From Sciurus carolinensis (taxonomy: Eukaryota; Chordata; Mammalia; Rodentia; Sciuridae), in contig NC_062221.1 in NCBI RefSeq assembly GCF_902686445.1, positions 37,092,575 to 37,156,574 of the forward strand: DNA of 64,000 nucleotides, given 5' to 3'. Both the position numbers and the translations under genes were made by a program. This document shows, in pieces, positions 1-14,014 of the stretch. The stretch's first letter is position 1. Each line of letters starts with the position of its first letter. Under the pieces are notes generated by a model, which worked only from the letters and a program-made list of their open reading frames with translations, was not told the DNA's origin and searched no databases.

Positions 1-1300
1 ATCATTGACTCAACTGTTTTTTTGTATGACTATTTGTTTCAGTCATTAAGATTTCTTTAGCTAATACAAAAATTTGTTTGATGTGTAGGTTGCTGCCATA
101 ACTAATACAGATATAATTAGTTAAATAATTTACTGATAATTTTCAAAGAAATCAGTGTGAACTATTAGAAAACTGAAGTCCTTTTTTATGCATAGATAGC
201 TCAGTTGGTAAAGTAGTTATGATTGATAACTTGGAAGACAGTCAATGATCCTAACAAGACTTAAGTTCTGTGGGAAGTGTTTGGAAAGAAATGGAACAAT
301 AGTATTGGTTGGCTTTTATTTTCTGCTTTTACTGAAATATTAAGTAAGAGAGAGAAGTTTAGGCAGGGAAAAATTATAGTTTCAGGCAGAAATTTAAGAG
401 AATAAAGTCCAGAAATGTGTTTCCTTACCAGGTTAGTAAATTAAGTTGCTTCTGGTTCCCAAATCTACTGAATGAGACAAAAACTGTATGGGTGATAAAT
501 TCCAATAAGTTTTCCATTGAACAAGTTTACTTTGCCTTGTGACAAAGTGCTTCCTCATGTAAGTCTATAATTTCAGATAGTTTCACGTTGAAAAAGTGAA
601 TAGGGAGGAAGAAATTAAAAATAAAGCAGACTTGAAACCTATGTCTAGGGAAAAAACTGAGAAAGATTATTGGAAAACAAAAATTTCTAGAAGCAATTAG
701 GTGAAAACCTAGTTTGTTTTTTAAGGAAATTATTTTACCAAGGAAAACAAGAGCTAAAATAGTAGTGGCAGTTTATGTTTAAGCCTTAAATCAATCATTT
801 GCTCCCAAATTGTCAAGAGTAGAATATAATCAGTTGAAAGATACGCAACTCCTTGTAAGACCACAGTCCCTCATCATTCTTTTAGATGATGCTTTGGAGG
901 AGGTTGAGCATAAGAAGACTTCACAAAAGTATCTAGGCACTCAAAGTCTAATTGCAGAATTTCCCCTTTCCACTGATAAAGGGGATTTCACAAAGGCTAC
1001 CCTGCAGGAGTTAATCCTTGGTATAAAGTAAGAATGTTGTGTATGATTTTGTTTATGCTCTTCTGAAAGGAAGTTTACACCATGGTCATTTTCTCATTGT
1101 TTAGCATATCTGTTGGATGGGATAGGTCAGATGACTCTTTTTTTCATAGATTGATGATAAATGAGGAAAGGTACATGCTTATCTGATGCAGAGAAGTGCA
1201 CAGAATTTGATTATAGGTACTTTAAGGTGCTTGTAATATGATAGTTATTAAGATTTGATGTACATTATAGTTATTGCATTTCTCTTTCCTTTGGAGACAC
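1..1300. other. AT-rich intergenic DNA, no gene recognised
   Basis: One 73-codon open frame (810-1031) has no recognisable domain and no splice or promoter context. A tRNA-like word, TAGCTCAGTTGGTAAAGT, near 197 is too degraded to call. Confidence 0.6.
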
Positions 1301-1301
1301 T

Positions 1302-1360
1302 TTTTTTTTGGACTGATGATTGAACCCAAGGGTCCACTAAGCTACATTCCCCAGTCTTTT
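1302..1360 (-). mobile_element. ID-type SINE fragment
   Basis: On - it reads GACTGGGGAATGTAGCTTAG, an ID-like head; it is short, with a T run on the + side. Confidence 0.55.
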
Positions 1361-1389
1361 TTATAATTTTTTATTGTTCTTTTTAATTT

Positions 1390-2262
1390 TTTTATTTGTT
1401 CTTTTTAGGAAAACATGACAGTAGAGTATATTTTGACATATTACATGTACATGGAATATAACATCCTAATTAGGATCTAAATTCTTGTGGTAGTACAAAA
1501 TGTGGAGTTTCCCTGGTTATTTCTTCATATATAAACATAGGAAAGTTCTGTCCCATTCATTCTACTATCTTTCCTATTCTCATCTCCCCTCCCTTCCCTT
1601 CATTCCCCTTTGTCTAATCCAATGAACTTCTATTCTTCTATTCCCAGTCCCCTTATTGTGTGTTAGCATCCACATATCAGACAGAACATTTGGCTTTTGT
1701 TTTTTTTGGGGGGGCACTGGTTTATCACTTAGCATGATAGTCTCCAGTACTACCCATTTACTGGAAAATTCCATAATTCATTCTTCTTTGTGGCTGAGTA
1801 ATATTCATTGTATACATATATCACATTTTCTTTATCAGATAGAGCATTAATCTTCAGGATATACAAAGAAATTTTAAAAACTTAACACAAAAACCAAATA
1901 ACCCAATTGATAAATGGACAAAAGAACTAATTAAACAGGTGCTTCATAGAAGAAATACAAATGGCCAACAAATATATAAAACAATGTTCAAAATATCCAG
2001 CAATTGGAGAAATGGAAATTCAAACTACACTTAAATCCCATCTCACTTTAGTCAGAATGGCAATTATCAAGAATACAAGTAGCAAAAAATGTTGATAAGG
2101 ATGTGGAGAAAAGGTACAGTCATACGTTGCTAGTGAAAGTGCAAATTGGTGCAACCACTTTGGAAAACAGTATGGAGGTGCCTCAGAAACCTTGGAATAG
2201 AATTGCCATCTGACTCACTTATCCCATTCCTTGGCATATACCCAAAGGACTTAAAATTCCCA
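1390..2262. mobile_element. L1 fragment with 5' inversion
   Basis: 1390-1850 is an L1 3' end on - (tail at the low-coordinate side); 1851-2262 is the ORF2 C-terminal part on +. The two meet with about 100 nt of L1 missing at the junction. This is the pattern left by twin priming. Confidence 0.7.
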
Positions 2263-2267
2263 GTCAC

Positions 2268-2402
2268 TTTTTATTTTTTGTTTTGATATAGGGTCTCACT
2301 AAGTTGGCGAGGATCTTGCTAAGCTGTGGAGGCTAGCCTCATACTTGCCTCTTGCCTCCTGAGTTACTGGGACAATAGGTATGTGCTACATACCCAGTTT
2401 GG
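2268..2402 (-). mobile_element. B1-like SINE
   Basis: Carries the reverse-strand B1 words GGGTCTCACTAAGTTG and TGCCTCCTGAGTTACTGGGA. It sits directly beside the 5'-inverted L1. Confidence 0.6.
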
Positions 2403-2694
2403 ACACATCTTTCTTTGCTACCAACAAGAATCTTGCTTTACAATGAAATGTTGGCAGAAGTTACATTAGTTTCATGTTCTCCTTCCTTGCTATTTTGATC
2501 ATGGAAATTGCTTGAGGTTGAACTTTGATTCACATGTCTTCTAAAATGATCCCAATAGCCAGAGCTCTCTTTTGAGCTGTAATTGAGAAATGAATTTAAG
2601 TGTTTTTAAGTCACTGAGACATTTTCATTGTTAGTAACTACATTCTACAATATTCTGACTGATTTTGAGCTTTTTGAAATTAAAGTGATTATCG

Positions 2695-3250
2695 TTTTTT
2701 AAAATTTATTTATTTTGATTCATAGTAAGCAAATGGCATACAACTTGTTTCTCTGGTTGTATGTGAAGTAAAGTCATGCCATTTGTGTAATCATATGTTT
2801 ACATAGGGTAATGACGTTTGTCTCATTCTGTTATTTTTCCTTCCCCCCATTCCTCCCACCCTTCTTTTTCCTCTATATAATCCATCCTTCCTCCATTCTT
2901 GACTCCCTCCCACCCCCCATTATGTATCATCATCCACTTATCAGTGAGATCATTCATCCTTTGGTTTTTGGGGATTGGCTTATCTCACTTAGCATGATAT
3001 TCTCCAGCTTTATCCATTTCCCTGCAAATGCCATAATTTTATTCTTCTTTATGACTGAGTAATATTCCATTGTGTATATATACCACAGTTTCTTTATCCA
3101 TTCATCTATTGAAGGGCATCTAGGTTGGTTCCACAATCTGGCTACTGTGAATTGAGCAACTATGAACATTGATGTGGCTGCATCACTGTAGTATTCTGAT
3201 TTGAAATCCTTTGAGTATAGGCCAACAGGTGGGATAGTTGGGTCAAATCT
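2695..3250 (-). mobile_element. L1 3' end, 5'-truncated
   Basis: The reverse strand matches 39100-39620 of L1 element 1 (terminal ORF2 and 3' UTR). Only the last 110 or so codons of ORF2 are present. Confidence 0.8.
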
Positions 3251-6200
3251 TACGTGTGAGAAAGAACACATCCAGACAGACAAATAGAAAAACCAGAGAA
3301 GAAACTAAATACCAGGCCATCTATTTTTATTTTTCTTCGAACCACACAGTTGAGTTGAATTTCCAGCTTCCCTTGCACTTAGGTGTGATCATATAACTTA
3401 ATTTAAATCACTGGATTGTAAGTAAAAATGATGTGTCCCACTTCTAATATGACCTACAATGTTCTATACTTTGTTAATGATTTTCTTATCTGTCATCCAG
3501 TTACATGCAGAACAGTACATAAATATTAAGCTGAAGATGGTAGATTCAAAATGGAATAATCCCAGATTACTTATTCATACGTAATATAGGAGCTTCTTAT
3601 TAATTTGGAAGGCCATATTTGGAACTTAGAGAGATTTAGAGGATTTTTGTATACATAAATTTTCAGCAGTTAATATTACTAGGTCTCCTCACTCTTCACT
3701 CCCTTCATTTTTTGTGTGGGTGTGTGTATTTCTAGTTGCTGTATACTTATATATGTACTAACATGCATATACATATACATATATAACCTTCATATATATA
3801 TACATATGTGTATGTGTGCTTGTGTGTAGTCCTAATTGGTATGATGCTAAGATTACATAGAGGCAGTCTTGAATTGACAGAATACCAGCTCAATAACTCA
3901 ATAATGAAAAATCAGAAGGACACTTCATTTGTTATTGCTTTCCCATTCCCAAACCAAGCAACTGAGATATATTACAATTGATAGGGGAAAACTTTAAAAG
4001 GGGAAACAATATAAACTATTTTTTTTGCTTATCTAATCTATGTACACATGTGTGGCATGAAGTGATTCCTGAAGTGAATACCATCATGAAGCTGTAGAAT
4101 TACTTAAGATCACAGAATTATTGAAAACTGTAGTGTAAACTCAATTCTGTGAGTTAATAACTTATCTGATCTTTCCTCCCAGGATGAAAAGAACAACAGG
4201 GAACTATGAAGTAGCTATCAGTATGGAGAGTGATTTTAAACCCAAAGTTTGGCTTCATTTAGTAAATTATGAATACCAAAGTTAAAACAATTACAATTCA
4301 AAAGTTTGAAAATTTATATTACATATATACATGTATATATATATATATATGTGCTTTTATATTTATGTGCATATGCTGAGTACATTATATAATTTATAAA
4401 GTTGTACATGTTATCTCCTTATAGAAATTTTATATCATTATTTAATAAATCTCTTGAAGTTTGTTATAAAACATGTGACTAATTATTCCTATTAAATATC
4501 ATGGAGTCTTTATTTTTATGTCATGGTCTATGAAATGTGACAAAGTGTCAATATATAAGGGGCAATTCCAACACATATTAGGATGAGGAAAACCTGCTGG
4601 ATATTTCTATCTAAACAAATCACAGTTATACATAACAGCATACAATGCTAGTTTTTATGCAGATAAGAAGAAATGCAATAATTTAAACATTAAAGATAGT
4701 TGTTAATGCCTGGAAACAATCCATTTTAATAAAAATATTCATTACTAATCTGCCCAAAATCTTGGCAAATTTGTTTGACTATAAATCTATCAAAATTAGA
4801 GAGAACAAGCATTAGTATCTGGTAATCAAATTACTCATAAACATTTTAACATATATAATACTTTTATTTTTTAAAAGTTCATTAAATTATACAATGCTGT
4901 GAAACATCACATTGCCAACCTCTGTCTTTTAATTCAACTCATAATGATATGTGATATAAAACCAGATACTATTCCAAGTAATATTAGAGAACATTGTATC
5001 TGTGCATGAAGGGGTAGACTATTGGAGTTAAATACTTAGAAGAAATTGAAGAAACAGAGATATACACCCAGCACCTTTTAAAATGTCTTCAGAAAGAGAG
5101 ACTGCAATTCTATAGAAAACATGCCCTGAACTTGTGACAGTTTTCTCATCCTAAGTACAATGACCTAAAAATCTAACAATGGATTAAGCTTAATAGAAAC
5201 AGCTTATTGATTCAAGAATGAGACCAAATTGTAAAATCAAATGCAATTTTACTTTAAAGCACAGATTTTACTGGACACAAATATGATAAAGGAAGCTAAT
5301 TATATCTCAAACCAACTAATATAAACACAACAGTTCCTGTCCAGTTTACCTTAAGGTAATTTATGAAAGAAGGCAATAGGAATTGGCTTGTCAATCTGAG
5401 ATATGAAAATGAAGAAAGATTACTAGAAATATAGAGAGAAAGTAAGAGAGTACAGACAGAGAGAAAAGGGGGGGGGAGAATTCACACATTTAAAAAAAAA
5501 TGTATAGATCTTAAATTGTTATTTGAATTCAAGTATAAATTTACTAATTATAGTTTTCAAAATTTCCTTTTGGAAACAATACTGTATGGGGACAATTATT
5601 TAAACAACTTTTAAAATGATAATTAAGTCACATTTGAATAAAATAAAAATATTTTAACATGAAATTTATTGAATATATGTTAGAAAATAATAAGAAATTA
5701 AACCAAAAATTAATCAGACCAAAATGTTATCCATCTCACTATTCACCAAAGTATACCGTGTAATAGAAAATGAATGACACTAGAATTAAATGTTTAGCTG
5801 CTCTCTGAAAAGAGTAAAAAATAAAAAAGAACTTTTTTGGGGGAATGGCAGAACAACATCGTTCCAACCAACCTTCTTAACAATGTCAGTCAGACAAGCT
5901 GAATATCATACTTTTAAAAAATGTTTGAAGGTGTTGGGAAGCTGAGAAGGAAGTTTAGAGTTAAAGGATGATGACAAGAACAGTAAGAGTAACCCAGACC
6001 TGTTGCCCCTAAACAAATCTAAAATAGGCAGGAGGTTGGAAAGATGCCCTGCTATTTTGGCAACCTGCATTGCAGGGTATGTTCTCTGGAAAATGGACCC
6101 TTACTTAGATTTGAATGTCAAATATTATAAAACAACATATTTGGAAAGGAGGGGAAGTTAAGAAGAACTGGGCAGAGCTTAGGCTGAGCTGTAAGGTAGT

Positions 6201-6495
6201 CACATCTGAGGTCTTAGCCAACCCCAACGCTAGAAAATCCCAGTTGAGGACCACTAAAGTGGGATAGTCTAACATTGTTCTCCTAAGCATGGTTGGAGTC
6301 TAGGACTCACTTCATGGTAGTCAGTCATTAGTACATGCTACCCTGGAACTAACCATGACACAATGAGGGTTAATGGGATGATGATCATCTTACCACAGCC
6401 CTAAGGAACATCATGCTTCAAAGTACATGTCATTTGAACTGCTCGTATCCATCAATTTATATTAATTCTCAACAACTCCTTTTTGTATCCTTTTT
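3250..6495. other. AT-rich intergenic DNA with short AT/TG tracts
   Basis: Contains (TA/CA)-rich runs near 3765-3815 and 4320-4352. No coding or repeat family was recognised. Confidence 0.6.
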
Positions 6496-6630
6496 AAAAA
6501 AATGTTTTGTAGTTGTAGGTGGACAGAATGCCTTTATTTTGTTTATTTTCATGCAGTGCTAAGGATAGAACCCAGTGCCTCACACGTGGTAGGCAAGTGC
6601 TCTGCCACTGAGCTACAGTCCCAGCCCTAC
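6496..6630 (-). mobile_element. ID-bearing sciurid SINE
   Basis: The reverse strand reads GGCTGGGACTGTAGCTCAG, then a tRNA-like body and a T/A-rich segment with the TTGTAGGTGGACA word typical of squirrel SINEs. Confidence 0.7.
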
Positions 6631-7219
6631 CTTTTTGTATTCTAATGAGGTCTTTACCTGAATAAATATTAAAGGAAGAGTTACGTTGGAAGAACTGTGT
6701 CCCTTGTTGATGCATTGGTCTTGCCGCCACACTAATACTCTTTCTCTCTTTCCTTTACTTTCCATTTGAGTTTCTAATTTTATAGTCAATTAATATCTTA
6801 CCAGAAAAATGTTAAGAATTTTCAGAAAGTGATGAAAGATTTCCAGTCAGACATTCAAGGACTATTAGAACTAGCAAACCAGATAAATAAAAGTATATGA
6901 TATCCATGCTCCAGATAGTAAAAATCTCTAAATTTTAAACATGTTTGAAAAACTAAACAGAAAGAAAATTATACAGCTACAACAAATCTAAAGATCCATA
7001 ATAGAAACTAGAAGAACAGGAGAGGTTAGTTTTAAAAGATCAACAATAATTAAAGTTGAATTATGATCAGAAAAATAGAAGACAACAGAACATTCTTATC
7101 AAAGTGTTCTATACTGGTGAAATTTGATTTTTCAACAGAGCTAAAATATTACTAAAAACCTTAATTAAAAAAGACATTCTCAAAAAAATCTAAACATGAA
7201 AAATATTATACAATCACTG

Positions 7220-7560
7220 TTATTCAGCTTTGTATTACCATAACAAATACCAGAGAAAACCAACTTAAAACGAGGAAAGGTTTATTTTGACTCACAGTTT
7301 CAGAAGTTTCAGTTCATGGTTTCTTGGTTCTCCTGCTTGTGCACCTGTGGAAAGACAGGTACCTCATGAGAGGAGAACATGGGATCGCAAACTGCTTACC
7401 TTGTGACAGTGGGAAGCAGAGAGAGAAAGGGGCTGAAGTACCCATAAAACCTTCAAAAGTATGCTCCCAAATGATCTGACTTCCTCTCACTAGCCCACCA
7501 CCTGCCAATAACACTGCAAACCTTTAACAAATGGGCCTTTACAAGAAACTTGTACAAACC
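7220..7560 (+). repeat. Interspersed repeat, family not named
   Basis: Shares layout and words (AGGTTTATTTTGACTCACAG; a conserved 3' part ending CCTTTAACAAATGGGCCTTT) with the pre-exon-1 repeats at 13540, 16570 and 48820, but is more diverged. Confidence 0.5.
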
Positions 7561-8127
7561 ATAATAATCAGAGATGCAAAGTATATATTATGTGTGTATG
7601 TGTGTGTACTATATAAACTTCATAGCTTTTACTCCCTTAAAAAAACAATTCTTGAAACTAAGTTGGATTTACAAGAGCATTGGAAGATTTTAGGTTTTCT
7701 AAAGACCTTAATTCAGCATCTTCTAATGTCAGTATTTTTATATTGTCATATTCATCTAAATTAAGAAATTAATGTAAGCACAAACTATTAACTGCACTGT
7801 ATATTTACTTTCATCATTTTTTTTCTTGTACACTATATGCAAATTAGGAGTGATATTCCGTCATTTTCCTCAGATATGTAATTTTTTCCTTATATTTTAT
7901 GATGTGGCTATTTTGTGAAGTACTGCTCATGAGTTTTATAGAAGCCCCCTTAATATGGATCTCTTGGAAACATTCTCAAGATTAAACTTGAATTATGGGC
8001 TTTTGAGAAGAATACCACAGAAGCATAGAGCTTTTTTCTGTGTCAAATTTTAGAATGTAATGATATCAACATGACAGTTTTAGTCAGCTGTTTTACTGTT
8101 TTGAACCAAAAAGATCCAACTAGAACA

Positions 8128-8540
8128 ATTAGAGGATAAAAAGTTTATCTGGGGGATAATGGTGCCAGACATCTCAGTCAGGAGGCTGACTCCATCCTTC
8201 CAGCCTGAAGTGAGGATGAGGCAAAACATCATGGTGGAAGAGTGTGGTAGAGGAAAGCAGCTGGGAACATGACATCAGGAAGGGGAGAGAGGGAGAGAGG
8301 GGGAAAAAAGAGAGAGAGAGAGCGAGCTGCTCAACAAGAGCAAAACATACCCCCCAGGAACCCATATCCTGCAGCCACACCCTACATGCCGACAGTTTTT
8401 ATCCCATTAATCCCTATCAGAGGATAAATGCACAGAATAGATCAACTCTCATAACCCAATTGTTTCACCTCTAAACTTTCTTGCATGTCTCACACATGAG
8501 CTTTTAGGGGAAACCTCAAATCTAAACCCTAACAATCACT
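8128..8540 (+). repeat. Interspersed repeat with internal GA-rich tract
   Basis: Contains CATCATGGTGGAAGAG and a GA-rich run at 8280-8325, similar in style to the 7220 element. Its family was not identified. The ORFs over it are due to low-complexity sequence. Confidence 0.45.
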
Positions 8541-10780
8541 TGTTACCAGTAATGTGAGCTTCCTTACTTGATTTGCCCAGTTTTTATCCTACTTCACACA
8601 GTATTAGTAAATATATCAGTTTTCTATTAAGTTCTATGAATAATAATGTGCACACAATTTTATGTAATTGGTTCATAAATAAGTTATAAATATAACAATA
8701 AAAATGTTTCTTTACATATACTGTTCTTATAATTACATAATTAATTTGCCTAAGAAGGACATAGACATTTTGATGTTGGGAAAAATCTGATTTTTTAAAA
8801 TATCATTTTATTGGTATAACCTCTGTGTTTAGGAAAGATCCCTTTATTTCTGTTACTTTGGGCTAGATAATCACATAAATAAACACAGATCAAGTCTGTC
8901 TATGTAGGAAGTTAGGAAGATTTGTAGGCCTTATATTCATTATTGACTAACACCTCTCTGATAGTCTCTTTTGATAGTTATCAGGCACTGTGTAAGAATC
9001 CCTCTTTTGTATCCTCCAGTCTTACTTACTCTTGGTAGACCTAACACAAGTATACATCTTAAGTTACACTAAAAGAACTATTATCTTTCCTTTTAAATGA
9101 CCAGAAATGACTATGCTTTTATTATAACTTATATTTCTAGGTAAGAACAAGCTAGTGAAATTAAACTTTTTATAAGTCACATGAACTAAAAGGTATTTGG
9201 ATCCATTTTTCTTTAAAATTTTGATTTATGAACACTCCTTTATATGCCAAATTTGATATAATATATATGATATAGGAACACATGCATACATGTAGACACA
9301 ACAATACAATACACAGGTGTGCATACACACATAAAACAGACAGTAAACAGATCTTGTAGCTGATTGCATGTAGATCTCCACAGGTAGGAGGCAATGCTAC
9401 AGAAGTTTATTAAAGGCTGTATGTGATTTAATCTGTTAGAAATTAAAATAGAGCTGATCAGATTTTACATGAGGACTTAAATTTAGGGCAGGCCTATAGA
9501 GTTGTAAATGTTAGGTGTAAAGTGTTAGATAGCCATGGTGGATACAGTTCGGTGGCTACCTGTCTTTGATGGCTATCAAATTTATTCCCAACATCAAAAT
9601 ATCTATGTCCTTCTTAGGATTTCCTAAAGGATATTTTCCAATGTATTTGAGAGCGTACCTTTGAAAAGTTGACTTTGAACAAAGACAGAGTGTAAAACCT
9701 CTATAGTTAGATAAAATAAGACTGAGCATAAAACTGTTAATTTAATCATGCAGGATCAAATGTGAATTTATGGTATAACTATGAGCTCAAAAATACAGGA
9801 AAAAAAAGAAAACATGAGTTTTAAAAAAAAAGTTCAGCCATGATTAATCTAGTAAAGGAGCATCCCAAACTTCTTTGTCAGATCAGAGTGCATTTTTGGC
9901 TAAGATTAGAGTCAGTTCAGATATCTAAAGAATGTGGAGTTCTGAAATCCTCTGTTACAGATTCTCAAGATAGAGAAGGCTTGTATATATGAGATCATTT
10001 CATTTTTCCTTCCTGTGCTCTGGTGTTTAGGGCACTTGTTAAGAAATTAGGGTGGTAGGGTTTAAGAGCAGATAAGATAACCAGAAATTTAGGTTCCACA
10101 GTGGCTTGAATTTAAAAGTGACACCTTTGATTTACTTTGGGCACAAACTGATTCTCTGCAAGCCTTATAAGTCTTGCAAGTCCTGCATCCTCTATAAGCC
10201 TTGGAGAGGTTGAGATCTGGCAGAAAGTAAGGAGAGAAGCTACTGTTCTAAGTTTGAAAGGCAAAATCTTATACATAGGGCATTTTAACCATTTTTTTTC
10301 TTTTGTGAAATCAGTCTCTTAAGGTGTGGTCCTAAGTTTATGTTTCCTCCAGAGACCAGTTTTCATTCTCCCAGTTGGTAATCAGGTCAGGTTGGATGCA
10401 GAAAATTATGAGACATCTCCTTTTTCCAACTGTGATTAGATCATTTCCCAGGCCTGGCAGCAGAGGCAAATGAGGCATTTTTGAGCAATCTAGGTCCCAA
10501 AGCATCTAGCAGCCAGAAGTTTCTATCTCTCCTTTTTGAAGACAAGGTTCTCCACTGAACAACATGGAAATCCCAATGTTTTAAGCATGCAGGCTAGTGG
10601 TGAACCTGGCATAACTTTTGGAAATGAGGGGCTCATCTGAGTACAAGAAAATAGTACTCAGATGCCTGTGTCAGAGAAAATTTCATTTTTTTTTCATTTG
10701 GGCATATCTTTATGAGATTCTAATGGCCAGCAAATCTGGCATTCACCACACGGTTCTGCCAAAATTATTATTGGCATCAT
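8541..10780. other. Intergenic DNA, nothing recognised
   Basis: No open frame with domain character; a CA-rich patch lies near 9270-9330. Confidence 0.55.
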
Positions 10781-10784
10781 TGTC

Positions 10785-11225
10785 AAAATGACAAACGGCA
10801 GCCTCAGCAATTTAGTGAGAGTCTGTCTCAAAATACATAGGTCTGATAGTTCTGGGGATGTAGCTTTGTGCTCCTGGATTCAATCCCTAGCCCAACAAAA
10901 AAGGGGGCACTACAGATGGGTTTGGAAATCTGTGCTCTTGCTGCATCTCACCAGAGACTTCTCAGTCAGTCAGTGGTAGCAGTTCTTGCGTGAAAATGTC
11001 ATCACCTGGATCACAGGCCTCTATAATCACTGAGAGAGAGGCCACAAGTATTTGGCCATTTTTAGCTCCAGTTAGGATTGGAAAGTGCTTTCTCCCCCTC
11101 ACCAAGTCTTATGGTGGGAAGAATCTGCCAAACACAAAGGGTTTCAGATGCTCAGTGGCCAATACAATGACACATGTCAATGTAATAGAAACCCATTTAT
11201 TCTTGTACAATATAAAGCTCAGGGG
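10785..11225 (+). repeat. Partial copy of the upstream block
   Basis: Matches 12195-12625 and 15710-16150: a truncated B1-dID SINE followed by the same unique-looking sequence. It makes a third copy of this block. Confidence 0.65.
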
Positions 11226-11515
11226 AGGTTACGTTAAGCAAGATAAGCTAGAATCAGAAAGTCAAGGTCCTTTTTTCCCTCATGTGGGGAAGTTAGAGAG
11301 AACCAAATTATAAAAAGGGAGGATCTCATGAAAAGAGAAGGGGGACCGCTAGAGTAGAGGAAGGCGAGTAAGGGGAGGAAACAGGGTAGGAAAAGGGGAT
11401 GTGTTAGAGAATGAAATCTCATGATTATATCACATGCACATATGGATATGCCACTATACAATCCACTTTTCTATATAAATATTATGCAGCAATGAATTTT
11501 TTAAAAGATCAATAT
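11225..11515 (+). mobile_element. Probable older L1 3' UTR fragment
   Basis: A G/A-rich stretch is followed by an AT-rich end with TTATGCAGCAATGAA. The style fits L1 3' ends, but there is no ORF2 part to confirm it. Confidence 0.35.
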
Positions 11516-12168
11516 GTGATACCTTTCTGTTAAAATTCTCTTCCTTCCCTCGCTGTTTCATTGTCAACTTCCTGTGTGCTGTGTCTGTTCTTCAATTTCC
11601 TAAGCTAAAATATGTAATAAGAAAAGCTGAAGCAAGAGCAAAATGTTTTATATGAAGAATATAACACAGAGAGAGGGACAGAGAGTGAGAATGAGAGGGA
11701 GAGTCAGAGGAGAGAGAGAGAGAGAGTGATAATGATTCTACTGGAGAGAAGAGTGTCCAGAACTGGCACCCCAGTGAATAGGGGTGCCCTCCACCTTTGG
11801 TATATTTCAGGTTACCTTTCTACTAGGGTCCCCATCCTCCCACCCTGCCTTTGTGCCCAAAAAGCAGGAAGAGAACTCTCCAGGTACCTCTCCCTACTTT
11901 CCATATCTGCCCAGATATGCAGGAAGGGAGTCACCCACAGGGCACTTATTAACAACTCCTTCCTGGGAGGAACAATTCCCTGGAACGACATAAACTTGGC
12001 AAAAGGTTGGGGGTGGGGAAGTGCTCTGTGGCATTAGCAATTTATTTCCTTTTGAATCAGCCCCCATCTTCCTGACATAACCATTCATTATCTACACTGA
12101 CTGCCCATTTGTCCTGGTCTCAGTGCGGCCAGGCCTGATCTACTTGTAATCAATTTAATTTCCTTGGC

Positions 12169-12332
12169 CAGTCATGGTGGCTCATGCCTGTAATCACAGC
12201 AGCTTGGGAGGCTGAGTCAAGAGGATCATGAGTTCAAAGCCAGTCTCTGCAACTTAGTGAGAAACTGCCTCAAAATAAAGAGGGAAGGGGATGTAGCTCA
12301 GTGCTCCTGGATTCAATCCCCAGCCCAAGAAA
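12169..12332 (+). mobile_element. B1-dID SINE
   Basis: Begins GGCCAGTCATGGTGGCTCAT (B1 head), runs through a B1 body and ends in an ID half with GATGTAGCTCAGTG and ATTCAATCCCCAGCCC. The composite is diagnostic of squirrel-related rodents. Confidence 0.85.
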
Positions 12333-13365
12333 AAGGGGGCACTGTCACTGGACATTGGACATCTGTTCCCTTGGTTCATCTCAGCACAGACTTCTTAGTC
12401 AGTGGTAGCAGTTCCAGAGCAAAATTTATGTCCCCTGGATCACAGGCCTCTGCAATCACTGTGAGAGAAGTCACAAGTATTTGGCCACTTGTAACTCCAA
12501 TTGGGATGGGAAAATAGTTTCTACCCCTCACCAACACACATGGTGGGAAGAACCTACCAAACACAGCTGGTTTCAGGTGCTCAGTGGTGAATATTCTGTG
12601 TAATAGAAACCCAGTAAATTGCTCATAATATGAGGCTCAGGGGGAGGCAGTTGAGGGATAGGACAGGGACTCTACAATCCTAAGTTGTGTTTGGGTAGCA
12701 TGACTTGTTGCCTACAGTGTTGCAGGTGGCACTCCAGCCAGCAGGTCTAGCTTCAAGACCAAACAGGGGGCACAGAGTTCTGCCAAGGCAAAATTCTTTC
12801 CAAAAATCCTCAATAGACTTTTGTGCACCTCTCTTTAACAAGAATTGGGTCATAAAGCTGAAGCCAGAATTGAAGACTGGCAGTTAGGATAGATAGGTGA
12901 TCAGTTTGGATTGAAGAAAATGAGGCCCATTTGGTTCCAGGATGTTGAAGACCACTGTTGGGAGATTGGAATGTCAATGTTTCCAAGTGCTTCCATTACC
13001 AAGACACCTGCCTATACTACCCCTCTCAAAAGGCTGTAGACAAGAAGTTGTTAATGCCCACAGGCATCTCCTGGGCCTGGTCACATATGCAGGAAGGAGA
13101 GTAATAAGGTGGGAGTAGAGCAAGAGAACAAAGAAGGTAAAAGCCTTAAAAGGGACAGGGTGCTCTCACTTCTTGGGATGCCAGAATACCAGCCATGGCC
13201 CTCTTCTCCCTCCTGGAATAAGTCTGTCTTCCTACTTTTAAAAAAAACCTGCTCTATAATGATGCTTCTATGATGATCAAACCTCAGTATTTGAGAAAGC
13301 GGAACTCATCATCAGTAACCAGTGATACTGAGCCGATTCTGGAAATGAGGGTAACTGGGAAATTA
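12170..13365 (+). repeat. Upstream block, copy 2
   Basis: Parallel to 15660-16420, with small insertions and deletions. It begins with a B1-dID SINE. No gene was recognised; open frames here are short and not shared between copies. Confidence 0.65.
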
Positions 13366-13539
13366 TTTAGTTTTCTACTTCCTTCCCAAACCTGGAGCTC
13401 TGTCACAAGAAAAAGGGAGAAGCGCATATAGCCTGAGCAATGAGCACTGTCTGCATCATTTAGAATTGGGCTTGAAAGAGTGATAAGGATCACCAACTTC
13501 TCCCAATGCCAACTCCCCAGAGACTGTTGTTTTAGCTGC

Positions 13540-13990
13540 TTTCTCTTATTTGATTCTAAAAAAATTGCCAAGAATGGTTGCTTTGTAAACAGATGAGGTT
13601 TTGCTAGTTCAGAGTTCATGATTTGGCAGACCCTAAAACTGATTTTTGATAAGTGTCATCACAACATGGTGACGGGCATCATGGTGGGAAAACATGCAAC
13701 GGGTAGAGATTGCCTGGCAAGAAACCTAGGGAGTGGCCAGTCTTGCTCTGTTTAGAACAACCCACTCTCACAGGAACTTCTTGGGGCCTTAAGAAGTGCT
13801 TTACTCCCTGCAAAGGGAATTATTTCCAGGGACCCTATTACCTCAAAAAAATCTCCACTTCTGACAGGTTCTACCACTTCAACACTGCCACACTGAGTAC
13901 CAAGCATCCAGCCTGTGAAACTATGGAGAACAAAACACATCCACATCATCACATGCTCCAGCAAACCCAACATGGACAAAGCAGATGTTC
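13540..13990 (+). repeat. Interspersed repeat, copy 0 version of the pre-exon-1 element
   Basis: Closely matches 48820-49285. It stops at the copy 0 deletion junction. Confidence 0.6.
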
Positions 13991-14014
13991 CAGTGTGCTG
14001 AGGTCTTTCTAGGT

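Noticed and set aside
190..270. tRNA-like sequence with a box A-like word
   Set aside because: No stable cloverleaf or box B was seen; at best a decayed SINE.
810..1031. 73-codon open frame
   Set aside because: No recognisable domain, codon bias or neighbouring exons; expected by chance.
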